Shown one piece after another: positions 23,877 to 35,673 of a stretch of DNA of 64,000 nucleotides. Position numbers and translations under genes: made by a program. Source of the DNA: Berberis thunbergii (lineage: Eukaryota > Streptophyta > Magnoliopsida > Ranunculales > Berberidaceae). The notes under the pieces are model-generated. The model was not told the origin of the DNA. It worked only from the letters and a program-made list of their open reading frames with translations, and ran no database searches. The stretch lies in the NCBI GenBank assembly GCA_003290165.1, contig QNQO01000641.1, positions 62,001 to 126,000 of the forward strand. Reading direction: 5' to 3'. The stretch's first letter is position 1; each line of letters opens with the position of its first letter.

Positions 23877-26800
23877 ATGGAGATCGATAAGGCAATCAAA
23901 GAGTGCGATGATCGGAGGTTGAAGACCAAGTACAACAACGCAATCTATGTCATTCAGAGAGCCTTCTCTCTCTACGAGTAAGTTTTGAAAAAAAATTGCC
24001 TTTGTTGGTATGTTTTAGTATTTGCAGTAGTTTGTTCTTGATTGAAGGGGAAATTTTAGTGTTGTTTGGGGAAATTAGTTTTTTTTTTTGAAGAAAAATC
24101 AACTCTTTTTCGATTAATTTGTTTTAACTGTTGGTTTTGACTTGAGTTCTTGTTGGATTAAGTGTCGTTCTTGATGATATTTGGATTGGGTTGCTTCTCT
24201 AATGCTTAATTGAGGAATGCATGAATGGATGTATTGGGTATTGGTAATGAAATTTACATCTGTAATTGTTACTGAAAATGGGATTTTTTTTTATCAACAG
24301 TTTTAACTTCTGATCAATTATCTGAATTGGATTTTTGTCTTTCTTTTTTGAATTGTCAGCAATGCAGTTTTTGGGTGATTTTTACGAGTTGTTTATTACT
24401 TCAAGTATCTCAGTTTTTGATATAACTGAGGTTAAATATAGTGAAGTTAGATGCTAGTTTTGTTATGATTATTAGTATCAATGAGAAGTTTGCGTTGTTT
24501 CGGAATGACAAGTCTTTATTTGAATGCTATCAGTATCTGTGAAAAATTGTTCGGGAATAAGGAACTTTGGTCAGAATGTTAATGGTATCTGTGAGAAGTT
24601 TGCATACTTTGAGAATAACAAACCCTTTTTGGATTGTTATTAGTATCTGTGAGAAGCTTGCATCAATGGGAATAACAAACCTTTGTCTGAATGTATTTGG
24701 TATCTTGAGAAGCTTGCATCGTTTAGGACTAACGAACATTCATCGGATTGTTCGAATAATAAAATGATGGGACCTACTTTGTATGGTATCATTAAGATTA
24801 CCGTTATTAAGTTTAAGAGTGGTTTCAGTTATATTTCAAAAGATGCCAATTTTGTTCTTAGGACAGATGAGAAAAGTTGTTCAGTTTCCCCTATTTTTCT
24901 GCTAATCCGTAGCTCACAGTGATGATGAAGAGTACTCTTCTGAATGATTTCTTTTAAGCCAATGCTGACCCTTTTAGGAAAAAGCAAAGGCCATTGGATC
25001 CTAAAGTCCTAGACCAAAGTTATTCACCAACAAAGATGGAGAAAAGCTTCCAATCTGCACTTGCTAGTTGCTACCCACAGAATGCTAAGATTAAAGATGC
25101 AAAAGATTACCACTCCTGTTCTGATTTCTTAGGGTGAAGGAATGAGGAACGTAGATACTAAGGAGTAATTTAGAGTTAGACATTACATTGTTCAGCAGAG
25201 GCGGTGTACAGATAAGCGCTAGACAAATGAGAACTTGTGTTAGAAATTGAAAGGACAGAAGTTCCTCAACACCTATCTAGATGGAATTGCAGACGAGCTT
25301 CTTCACAGAAAGTGATACCTACAGTACCACATTGTCAATGATGCAAATTCATGTCTATTTTCAACCAATACTGTAGGAACTATTAAAATATTTTTTTACG
25401 GGTAAAGAGGATGACAAATCAATAAAATATTTGCTTGAATCAACCACTTCTGAGGAATAATTAGAGTATTAAGTATTCCTTCTACCATACAAGTATATGT
25501 GCAATATTAACAAATCTGAGAAGAAAGCTTGCACTTATGTTTGGGATGCCCTGTAGGCTGTGGCACCCGACACACGTTCTAGGTACCAAAGAAATTCAAG
25601 TCCACTTCATGGTAACATTATTTAATGAGCATCACATCAAGTCAACTATGATCATTAATAGCTGTAGTGCTGTAATGAAGGAACACGATTAACATACGCA
25701 GCCTAGTTATTCGAGATAACGGTTTGTTGTTTATCTGTATTCTCAATTGACAGAAAAATGTTATCCACACTGTATCAGAACACCAGACCATTAGCTCTTA
25801 AAGTTTTGTGCTTTCACTCGAAGATATTTTGAGGCCTTTGCAACATCTATTTTCACATGTGCCCTTTGACATACAGGCGTAATTTAGATATGTAATAATA
25901 TGGTGATATGATTTTGATAGGATATATATAACCGTATTAGTTCTCGTTTGAAATCATATTCTTCGCTGAAGATAGTAAGCTAATCGTCTACTGTTCAGTT
26001 GTTCACAAGTGCTGAATGCTTCTCTATGCAGGTTTGAAGAAGTTGCATTTAGCTTTAATGGAGGGAAAGATTCAACTGTAATTTCTTTCACATGTCATCT
26101 AATGCTTGTATTCATTTAATAGAATTTGAGTCCACTACATTATTATTTAAGCTGAGCTTGGTCTTGCAGGTTTTGCTTCATCTTCTCAGGGCTGGTTATT
26201 ATTTGCATGTAAAATCGGATTGTTCTAATGGGAACCTAACACATTCGAAAACAAACTGCCCTATACGAACTATTTATTTTGAGAGCTCCTCTGCCTTCCC
26301 AGAGATCGATTCATTCACTTATGAAACCGCGTCCACGTGAGAAAATTTGATGTTACTTTTATTTGTTTGATTCACATTTGATTCAAGTGCCAGCCGGGAA
26401 TTTAGACATATACCATGGTCAAATATGTGTGATCTTTACCATTTTTTATTATTTAATTTATTTATTTATCAGTTACGGCTTGCAAATGGAAACTATACGC
26501 CTAGATTTTAAATCTGGTTTGGAGGCTATAATGAAGGACAAACCAACTAAAGCTATATTCCTTGGTACACGAATTGGAGATCCCAATGCGGTATGTAATG
26601 CCTTTGATTATTCTCATCAGCCATTCAGCTACTTAATTTTTGATGTTCTGTTGTCTCTGTCTCACCAAAAATTTAGATAACCAGTCAAAAGGCCCAACTT
26701 ACGCAGTTACATCTATCAATTTGCTTATAACTGTGCAGGTTGGCCAAGAACAGTTTTCCCCTAGTACTCCTGGATGGCCACCTTTCATGAGAGTGAATCC

Positions 26801-29800
26801 AATCTTGGATTGGTCTTACAGGTGTGTCTTAACTTTGTTTTCTAATTGTTTTGGTTTAAACATAATATTGTACACACATTATATATGGCTACATGCCCAA
26901 AAGAATTGTGGGTAGGGACGGAGGAAGGTTGGGATTTGATTCCACTTAAGGATCTCTTGTGGTTTCTTTAAGCATGAATTATGCTCGCATTTATTTTTCT
27001 TGATTCTGTTGCAATAACATTTTTAGAATTCATTCTACAGGGATGTGTGGTCATTTCTCTTAAAATGTAAGGTCCAATATTGCAGTCTTTATGATCAAGG
27101 GTAAATTTATCTCAACAAGCTTAAGATTATTCACGTTGTAGTCCTTGAAGTTTTGTTTTTAATCTTTATTTATTTATTTTTATGCTTGCTTGATTAATGA
27201 ACTTCTATAAAATTTCCACTGTTGGGAATGATATTTAAGCACTAGCTTTTCTGTCACACTCAATCTACCTCCTTTGGCTCTATGCTTTCTCTCTTTTGCA
27301 GTTATACTTCTATTGGGAGCATATATGATACAGTACCGAATTCATTATTGAGCATCAGCGGCTCATCCAGCAATAAAGACCAGTTTAGGCCTGCATACAT
27401 GCTTTATGATGGAAGATTGGAAAGAGCTGGTAGAGCAAAAAGAAACTCACGTCCAAGTTGTGAGGGTGTTCCTGTTGTAAGTAACGGGCCTAACGGCTCA
27501 AGTATTGTGAGTTCACAGCAGAGCAGAACACCTACAGCCTCAGTCATCAGCGTAGGTGATGAGATGTTGTAAGTCTGGCTCTGTAACTTGTCTTCTTCGG
27601 GAACATTTTTTCACTATTTTGATTAGTTGGATTTTACCAGAATTTTCTTATTGCTGATACATTGGTAATTATTTTCCGCACGCTAATTTGATGCTTTTAT
27701 ATGCCCAATAAAAACAAATTTCTGGGCTGATCCACTCCGAGTCCTTGAGGAAACTCCTTGAAATTTGTATGCATGTGTCTGTGTAAAATGGAGATGACTG
27801 ATCCTACTCATTGTTTAAAAACTCTAGGATGATGTGGGAGCTTATTTGTGTCTTACATACCCTGATTGAACAAGTTACTGGTCAGGTTTGTCGTGGCCAT
27901 TTTTCGACCCTAATGTTTTCTTTAAATTACCCGGGCTTCGCTATGTGGACTTGTGCTTAATAAGACTACCACACAGTTAAGAATTTAAGGTCACAAGATT
28001 GAAAAGGCAGTGCAAATGTTGTTCTTTATCTTAATTGGCATTGGAGTTACCTGACACTGTTTGTGGATTAAGCTAGAAGTCTAATTGTTAACATACACTT
28101 AACTTTCTAATACATGCTTTTCTATCTCCTCCGTAGCTCAGGTTCAGCTTTGTTGAGGACCAACTAGGACGGTCATTGTGTACAAAGCTTCACTCTATTG
28201 GTTGGGCTGTATCCCATACTGCTCTAGTTCGCAATGATGTAAGTTGCTTATTGTATAATCACCAGAAATCGATAAATACTATGTAATTTAAGGAATGTTA
28301 TTGATAGACATAGAACCTAAAGTCTATTTAGATGGAATAAATATGAATTACATGCTGTTATTCTTTGTGGCATCATACATGTTACAAAATGCAGGGTTAT
28401 GACCCTGTACCTAAGATATTGCATGTTGCTGGTGATAGTAACAAGCAAACATGTTTTGTGTCATATACTACAGTTGATATTCTAAAATGTTAAGTTTTGT
28501 GCCTGCATATGCACTGTGCAATGGCTTCTGAGATTGCGAGTTTAGACTGTTTATATTCTCTCCACATCTTATAAATGATTATTTAATACCTTTAAAAGGC
28601 TAAATCAATTTTTTAATATATTCCGAGAGAAGGTTCAAAGTTTCATTCTAATTTTAATTTTTTATTGTATACTCTTACGACTTAAACACATTAGACATGA
28701 CCTGTAATTTAGTCACCATTCACATCATATTCGTGTTTCTCAACCTGCCTTTTTACCATCGACCGGTGGGATGTGATTAGATTATGTCATTGATTCCACA
28801 ACTGAATAATTTTTTCGCTGGGTAAAGATCCTTGATTTTTCCTTTGTGGTCTGTCTATTATGAATTGTGTCCTATGATGGATTGTTTTATATGTAGTTTG
28901 AAATTTGATAAAGAACCATTTCATCAACTTTTATTGCACTTATCATTTTGTGTACAAGTTTACCTTTTTCTCCAAGTTCGACCGCAAAAGATTGTTTCAT
29001 ACAATTATTTCTTTGAAACTTGTTTGTCGATAAGGATACTCTTATATCGAGGCCTTAAGGCTTTTAAGGTCACTGTCATGTAATACCAGGGAGTATCATT
29101 GACAAAACCCCTCTGTTTAAAACTGAGATCAGATATATCAGAAATCTTATCTTTGTTGTTGTCATTCTTCTTCTTCTTATTGTTTTATTTTATTTTGCAG
29201 AAACTACCACTTTTTATATGTACGATTAAGAGTATCAAACATAAGTTGCGCTGACACATAAGATGGCTCCTCGATGATATTTCCTTTTTTTACCCAAATG
29301 CAGGTTGATTCTGTAGCTGACGAGGTTGAAAAGCAAAAATGTGCAAACGATCTGGTATGTTTTCGCTCCTTTGGTTATATAATCAATGATGGGTTAGATG
29401 AACTTTTGTTTTCTTATTGCTGTTTTATATGGACCAAATCTGGGATGATCCTCGCAGGTACTTATATTTGGAGGTGTTGGCCCATTGCATTCGGATGTTA
29501 CCATGGCAGGGATTGCTAAAGCCTTTGGTGTTCGTTTGGTATGTTGTAATGCTGGAAGAAGTCTTGTATACATCACTAGCAATATTCACTGAGATTTTTC
29601 AGTTAAACTGTAGTTCTTACTTTGAACTCAATGTTTTGGTTTCTATAGGAATCTTACCTTATGCAGATTATCCAGTTGCTTTAGGTTATGTATTAGTGTG
29701 TGTGAGTGATTCTATAGCTTGATGTATATTCTTGAAACTACACTGGAATAATCGAAATATCTGTGTTTACCTGAATATCATGGATGCACCAGTCTGTATC

Positions 29801-32800
29801 CCTGTACAAATATGTAAAGCAAGATAGTTGATATCGTAGTGGTTCATAAGCATGATATGATTGATGTGAATCGTGATACACATGGTGATGTGTTTTTTTC
29901 CCTCTAATTTTTACTATATCAATACATACTTACCATATGTTATGGATGTTCAATTTGTTTGAATTCCTGTTTTACGCATTGAATTTTTCTCATTGAATGT
30001 TTGACTGTTATATATATCAGGCTCCTGATGAAGAATATGAAGAGTATCTTAGTCAACTATCAGACAACCACAGTGGGGATCTAAACGAGGTAAATTGATG
30101 TTTCAATGCTTAACTTATTTTTTATTGTGGATCGATCAAGCGATATATATATTCATAAAGAAAACAAACTAAGACACATTTCTCCCAGTGCCAAACCCAA
30201 CCCTTGATCTCTTTGCACAGTAGATTGTGGTCCTTTTTGGTTCCTTTGAAAATTGTGTTATCTCTTTTCCAAATCAACCAAACTTCCAAAGCCAAGAACG
30301 CTTGACTGAACACCCATCCCTGTGCCAAATATTGTGGCCAGAAGGGTCAATTAATTTATCTCTTATTTATTTTGATGTCAATTATATTTTACCTTAAAAA
30401 AAAGTTGGAAATGCCTATAGATCCCTGATGTTATATGCACTTTTTTCCTGGTTTTATCTAATAGTGTGAGTGAAAAGTTTAGACGTGCAACTCATTAATC
30501 TTATTACTTATTATTAGTGTCTTTGTTTGTTATCATGCTTAAGACTTAATATATCATCTTGGGATTTTTTTTTCTTCAGATGGCACAGTTGCCTGAGGGC
30601 ATCACTGAATTGCTGCATCATGAAAAGCTTCACGTTCCTTTGGTATGTTCCGGACTCTTGAATATTATGTTTATGATAGGTAAATCTCATAGAAGGTTAA
30701 GGTCACATTCATAATATTTTTCTTTTATTCTCATTTTTTATAAAGAATATTGCATAAATTAATGAATGCAATATTATGATACTATTGTCGACCAATTGTC
30801 GCTCTGTTCGTTAGATATCTCTCCTCAATCTAAGAGGTTATGTGGGTTTGAGTCTCACTAGTGGCGGGTATACTCATCTTTCCAAATATATATTTTAGGC
30901 TACTATAAATACAACTACTTGCTTGAAGGTGGACATCATCATATTCCAAAAGCTACTACCCTTTCTTAAATAGTTCATCATATGTTATCTAAGGATTTTA
31001 ATTTTTGGATATCAAAGGATAGTAAATATGCAATTTAATCATCTACACTTTTCTAAGATATTGAGTCATTCCCAGTGTAAGTTTTTTTACAAATGACACT
31101 TTAATTAATCATTTTTAAAAGATCAAAATTTACAGAAAGATCAAAAGAATTACTTGGGGAATCATTACAGATCTGGCTTTTCATGTGTGCATGAGTTTGG
31201 TTTTTTCTCTGTTTTGTTTCCCCCAACTATTTTAACCTTCTCAGTCACTAGTTTGTATTCTCTTCTTTTGCCTCGTTTTAATAAATCGGTGTTTATTGAT
31301 AAAAAAAAATTTGAAACCACAAAAAAGAAGATAAAAAAATATTAAATAAAGCTGCTACCATAAATAAATAAATAAATAAAAACTTCTCTTTCATTGAACA
31401 AGATTTTTTTTTCCCATGGAGGGGAAGGAAAATCACATGACCACCCAAACAACCCAAATCATACCCCTAATGAGCTTAGCTACAACTATGCATTAGTTAA
31501 ATTTGAAATAATCGACACAAATGATATGCCTTGTGATAGCCTGATTAAATTTTTGTCACCATTGTTTTTTGTTATTTCCAAAATAAAATTGTCTAGGTTT
31601 TATAAATTTTAGTCGATTACATAATTTTTGGAAATATTTTTGTTTCTTTTATTAAGTGAACACAAAATGTTTGGGTTTCTATTGCTTTTTGGCAAAATTA
31701 AGTATATAGGTTAGATTCCTCTTATTTCATATTATATGGTTTCTTGCAGATAAAATGCGAAAATGTGATCATTCTTTCTGCAACCAATGTTACTGAGCTA
31801 AACAAGCAGTGGGAGTGTTTGATTGAGTTAACCAGCTCAAGTGGCCCACTCGTGTTGACGACACCATTTGTTTCTAAGCAGCTAAGTACAACTCTTGCTG
31901 ATGTACGTGACAACCTTCTTTTTATATCGCTATGATGTGCCATCTTTTTTTTTTTTTTTTGCTTACATCATTCTTATCTGCATTGCATACTCTCCTTAAA
32001 TATTAGTTAGGCCCACCTTTAGACAGGGGTGACGCTCATGCTCTCAGTCCTTGCTTTGGTGCTTTTAGACGAATTCTTCTCAAATCTCCGCTCTGTAGTT
32101 CACCAAACCCTACTATGACGATTTGGAGCTGACTGTTCTCAAATCTACGCTTTATGATTTACGAACTTCACTTCCAAAATTGGAATCATCGCAAATGCTT
32201 TTGTTCCATCAATCATTTGATCTATTTAGTGATTATTATATTTTGATGTATATTCCCAAAAATGTCTTATGCACATAATAGTCTTCACATTTCAATCTTC
32301 ATATACGTATTATGATTCAGAAATCTAACTATTTATCTTATGCATGGTGTTAATCTTAAATATTTGTTACTTAACAATTTATTTTGTTGATTTGATTTTA
32401 ATAAAATTGGTGAAATTAAAGTTAACATTGTAAAATATACAATAATAAAATTATAAAAGTACCTTGCATATGTAGACGCTCTTAGATGCTTTGAACAATA
32501 GCAAAGTTGAAGTTAAGCGCTTTCACGCTCCCGTACTCGCTAGCGCTTCACGCTTTTTGGTGACTAAGAGCCCACCTATGCAGTTTTTGTGTTCCGGTAT
32601 TAGTGAAGATCTACTTTATGAAACGGAGCCCCATCTTCTGTTCATGACGTGGGCAATCCATCCCAAAACTTATTTGACTCACTTTAGTTATTTGATTGTG
32701 AATACATTCAGTGATTAATTTAGAAACTGGGGTCGTGTTGTTTGTGTTCATGCAATTCTTATTTTATTATGCAGGTAGAAACTGCCCATTCTCTTTCAAG

Positions 32801-33131
32801 ATTATGTCTAGAATTCCCGGATATTTACATTGGTAAGGATTTAGAAGCATGGATATGCATTCTTCTGATAAAATAACTATGCTTTGATTTTTTGACACGA
32901 TGCTTTTCCTGATAATTAGGATGTTACCGAAAAGCCAGAGTAGGACCCCTCATTGTTAATTTTGTAGGGAAGGTATGTACTCAGAAGTTTTTGGAATTTG
33001 GATTACGTAACCACTTTATGCTCGTGATGATCACAAATATATGACTGCAGGACCAAGAGAGGATAGATTTGGCTGTGCAACAACTGTGCAAAAAGTTCAA
33101 ACCTGGGGCATTCTCCGAGGTCGGTGGCTGA
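23877..33131 (+). CDS. FAD synthase-like protein (PAPS-reductase-type domain plus MoCF domain)
   Basis: Predicted to transfer AMP from ATP to FMN, making FAD; it resembles the Arabidopsis At5g03430 family. Exons: 23877-23977, 26032-26077, 26170-26336, 26473-26590, 26739-26821, 27041-27100, 27302-27568, 28142-28238, 29304-29354, 29458-29538, 30021-30089, 30580-30642, 31750-31902, 32775-32832, 32920-32972, 33051-33131. They keep frame throughout, giving 515 aa. The N-terminal half has the ATP-pyrophosphatase loop SFNGGKDS at 41-48 and the MRVNPILDWSYRDVW block. The C-terminal half is a molybdopterin-binding (MoCF/CinA) fold with SVGDEML near 275-281 and FGGVGPLHSDVT near 334-345. Activity is inferred from family. 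Intron 1 (over 2 kb) holds a minisatellite, and intron 11 a LINE fragment. Confidence 0.92.
24475..24757. repeat. Minisatellite, five copies of about 57 bp
   Basis: Five direct copies start at 24475, 24533, 24585, 24643 and 24700, each beginning GTATC and followed by GAGAAG or a close variant. A shared unit reads GTATCTGTGAGAAGCTTGCA, followed by a variable stretch, AATAACAAAC, and a TTTG..TGAATG-type end. Spacings are 58, 52, 58 and 57 bp. The copies differ from each other by about a fifth. The array lies in intron 1 of the FAD synthase gene. Confidence 0.85.
30120..30345 (-). mobile_element. LINE tail fragment, minus strand
   Basis: On the minus strand, an open frame of about 68 residues reads ALEVWLIWKRDNTIFKG followed by EIKGWVWHW. 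This pattern is typical of the C-terminal tail of plant LINE pol proteins. It lies in intron 11 of the FAD synthase gene, antisense to it. Confidence 0.6.
30785..30960 (+). mobile_element. tRNA-derived SINE-like sequence
   Basis: A tRNA-like head at about 30797-30870 includes an A-box-like stretch (TGTTCGTTAGATA) and a good B box (GGTTTGAGTCTCAC). These are about 35 bp apart, as in an RNA polymerase III internal promoter. The cloverleaf is not intact, so it is not a working tRNA. It sits in intron 12 of the FAD synthase gene. The 3' end is uncertain. Confidence 0.5.
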
Positions 33132-34110
33132 TCACGCTCAACGGTGGCATCATCCATGAAAATTTAGGAAACCCATGTAATAGCGCAACTGCTGACCCAA
33201 GGTCTCATCTTGGCAAATCAGTTCAGTTGGAATCTAGATACAGTTGTGGGAGTCCCTTGGGTTAGTGACAGGAAGAGGAAAAGGGAAAAAATTTGAAAAA
33301 AAAAAAGTTTCTTAATCTTGGGAGCTCCCGTACTTTGTATTCTCAACATCTCACATGTTCAATACAATGGAAATGGTTCCATATTTGAGAAAATAGAATG
33401 GCTTAGACAACATTTCTCTGCAACAACACGATAACGATAACACTAGTTTGGTTGCTCTAACAGACCTGACCACTTATCTCTGCCTGAATTAGGACTATGG
33501 TGTTTAGATTCTCTCATTTGTTTGATACTAGAATATTACCCGTGCCGTTGGTGTTTCACATATATATTTTTTTCAGCTAATTATTATGCACTGGACATCC
33601 TCACCACCATCTCCACCATTGTCCTCAATCAGTTCCATAAAATAAAAAATAAAAATCATATTTTAAAATGTAAACTAAATTTCTTTTTAGGAGCAAACCT
33701 ATTTTACGGTAAAAATACACAATACTTTCTCTCTACGCCACATGCGTGGCCATCTTTTATCTCAATTCCTATTGTAATATAGATTGCAATTTCAGTTCAA
33801 TTTTTAAGTGATGAAATCCCCCTTTTGAGGTTTATGCAAGATGAGAAATTTAAGATACATTTTATTCATCCTTGATGATCCCTTGCAAGTTCAGATGACT
33901 TGGCACTTACTTTCTCTCCGTATCAACTCTTCTCTATAAGCATTTTTTTTTTTTAATATCAAATTGGGATGTTGACCCATTTTATTCATTTAAACAACCA
34001 CGCCCGAAGGCTACATGACTGACCCTATAGGGTTAACTAAAAAGCCGATACAACTCTTACAAAAGATAGGATTCACCACTACAAGCCTAGACAAAAAAAA
34101 AAAACCAAAC
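33132..34110. other. 3' UTR and intergenic DNA
   Basis: Only the likely 3' UTR of the FAD synthase gene (A-rich near 33290-33306) and AT-rich DNA with short homopolymer runs were seen. Confidence 0.5.
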
Positions 34111-34449
34111 TCAGTCTTTGTACCTTTTGTTTTCTTTCCTAATTCTATTGAATTTTCGGGAACAAAAGCTGGTATCTTTGGTGTGGAGCCTCTTATTCAT
34201 CTTTCCGTCTGACATAGCCCCTAAATCCAAATCATTGTTCGCTGCCTGTGGGCCAAGCTCAGATTCTGAGTTGACTGCATCACTATCCTCACTAGTACTT
34301 TCAAGTGTATCGCTATTCAATTTCGGCTGTCGAAGTAGCCTATTTTCTTTGAACAAAGATATAGCCTCATTAAAGTTGTCTCCGATTCTTTTATAATCCG
34401 GGAAAGTTTTGATAGCGTATTTGTCAAAATGTCTTTTTAACCTGAACAT
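34111..34449 (-). CDS. Unidentified open frame of 112 aa
   Basis: On the minus strand this frame encodes a Lys/Arg-, Asn- and Ser-rich protein with no recognised domain, starting MFRLKRHFDKYAIKTFPDY. A central acidic run (STSEDSDAVNSESE) is followed by a basic C-terminus. There is a homopolymer-rich region downstream. It could be part of a decayed retroelement ORF or a chance frame. No function is proposed. Confidence 0.2.
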   Translation of the reverse strand: MFRLKRHFDKYAIKTFPDYKRIGDNFNEAISLFKENRLLRQPKLNSDTLESTSEDSDAVNSESELGPQAANNDLDLGAMSDGKMNKRLHTKDTSFCSRKFNRIRKENKRYKD

Positions 34450-34720
34450 GATTTATAGGTACATTTGGGTTAATTTCAGCATGGCACATACTCATACTCG
34501 TTTAACAGTCAAGTTACAAAAACGAATTTGGGACCAAGACCAACTTAGTTGATCGAGAATTGACGCAAAAGGGAAGTCTTCTAAAAAACAGTGAAGTAGT
34601 ATAACTATTTCGGGTGAAAATGAAAATCAGTCGAAAACACGACCGGTTATTTTCTTTTGATACCTTGAGAAAACAATTTTTTTTCAAAAACTCGAAGAAG
34701 GTGTCCCCTATAATTTTTTT

Positions 34721-35504
34721 TGGCAGCGCCTATTTGGCACTACAACTTAATGGAGAGGTCCCTCTCCCTATCCAACTTCCTATCTTTTCACCACCACCTT
34801 TGTTGTTGTTCTTCTTCTTATCTCATTTATCTTCTTCTCTTCCCTCCTCCCAATCTGAGGACACCCCTTGAAGTCAAATCTTTACACATAAATCATCTAA
34901 ATATTTTTTTAAGCCTTCGCAAGAAGAAACACTCGATTTTTCTGTCGCCTCTACCTCTCTTATTCTTCTTCTCCTTCCCATCGCATTCTTTTTTTCACCC
35001 TCGCGGCGGCCCCGTGCGAGGATGGGTTCCCACTCGCATGAGTTGTAGCGAGGGTGAAAAAATAGAGTGCGGGGGAGAAGGGGAAGACAGTGAAGGAGAG
35101 GGTCGACGATATGTTCAAGAATAAGAGAGAGTGGGAAAAGAAGAGAGGGGAATTGAGAGATAGTAGGAGAAGAATATATAGTGGGAAATCTGAGAGAGGG
35201 GAATGAGTAAAAGAAGAAGATGGAGAGGGAAAAAAGAATAAGAAGATGGAGAAGATGCGACAGTGGTTGTCTCTTCATCTCCTCTATCTATCGCCGTCGC
35301 CGATCATCTCTGACCGTCCCTTGCAATCGATCACCTCCTTCCTCGCTACCCACTTCCATGTTGTTTCTGTTGTTCTTGAGAAGAGAGGATGAGAGAGGAG
35401 AAAATGAATAGTGATTTTTATGGGTGGTCTGGGAGACAAGGTTAAAAACAAAAAAATGAGTGGTGTGGGTGAGTGTAACCCGTAGTGCCAAATAGGTGCT
35501 GCCA
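34721..35504. mobile_element. Foldback DNA element with terminal and internal inverted repeats
   Basis: The left end (TGGCAGCGCCTATTTGGCAC) matches the reverse complement of the right end (TGGCAGCACCTATTTGGCAC) with one mismatch. Inside is a second inverted pair, TTTTTTCACCCTCGC at about 34990-35004 and GCGAGGGTGAAAAAA at about 35048-35062. This makes a strong central hairpin. The interior is CT-rich on one side and GA-rich on the other. No transposase is present. Flanking T-rich DNA hides any target-site duplication. Confidence 0.7.
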
Positions 35505-35673
35505 TCTTTTCTTTTTTTTTACAAGGGCCTTGTGTCACTTTCCAAAGCCACATTGTGAAAGACTATGGATGCCCTAAATAATTCTCCCAACCGATACAAC
35601 GTCCATAATCAGCAGTCTCTCAAACGCTCTAATTGTCTCTCTCACTCCCAACTCGAAAGTAGAAAGTGTTGCA

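Noticed and set aside
24475..24757. Regularly spaced direct repeats that might suggest a CRISPR-like array
   Set aside because: The repeat and spacer parts are not distinct. The whole 57-bp unit is repeated with drift, and the setting is a plant intron. It is a minisatellite.
34720..35278. 134-codon open frames on both strands
   Set aside because: They are mirror images of each other, produced by the foldback element's CT/GA-rich arms.
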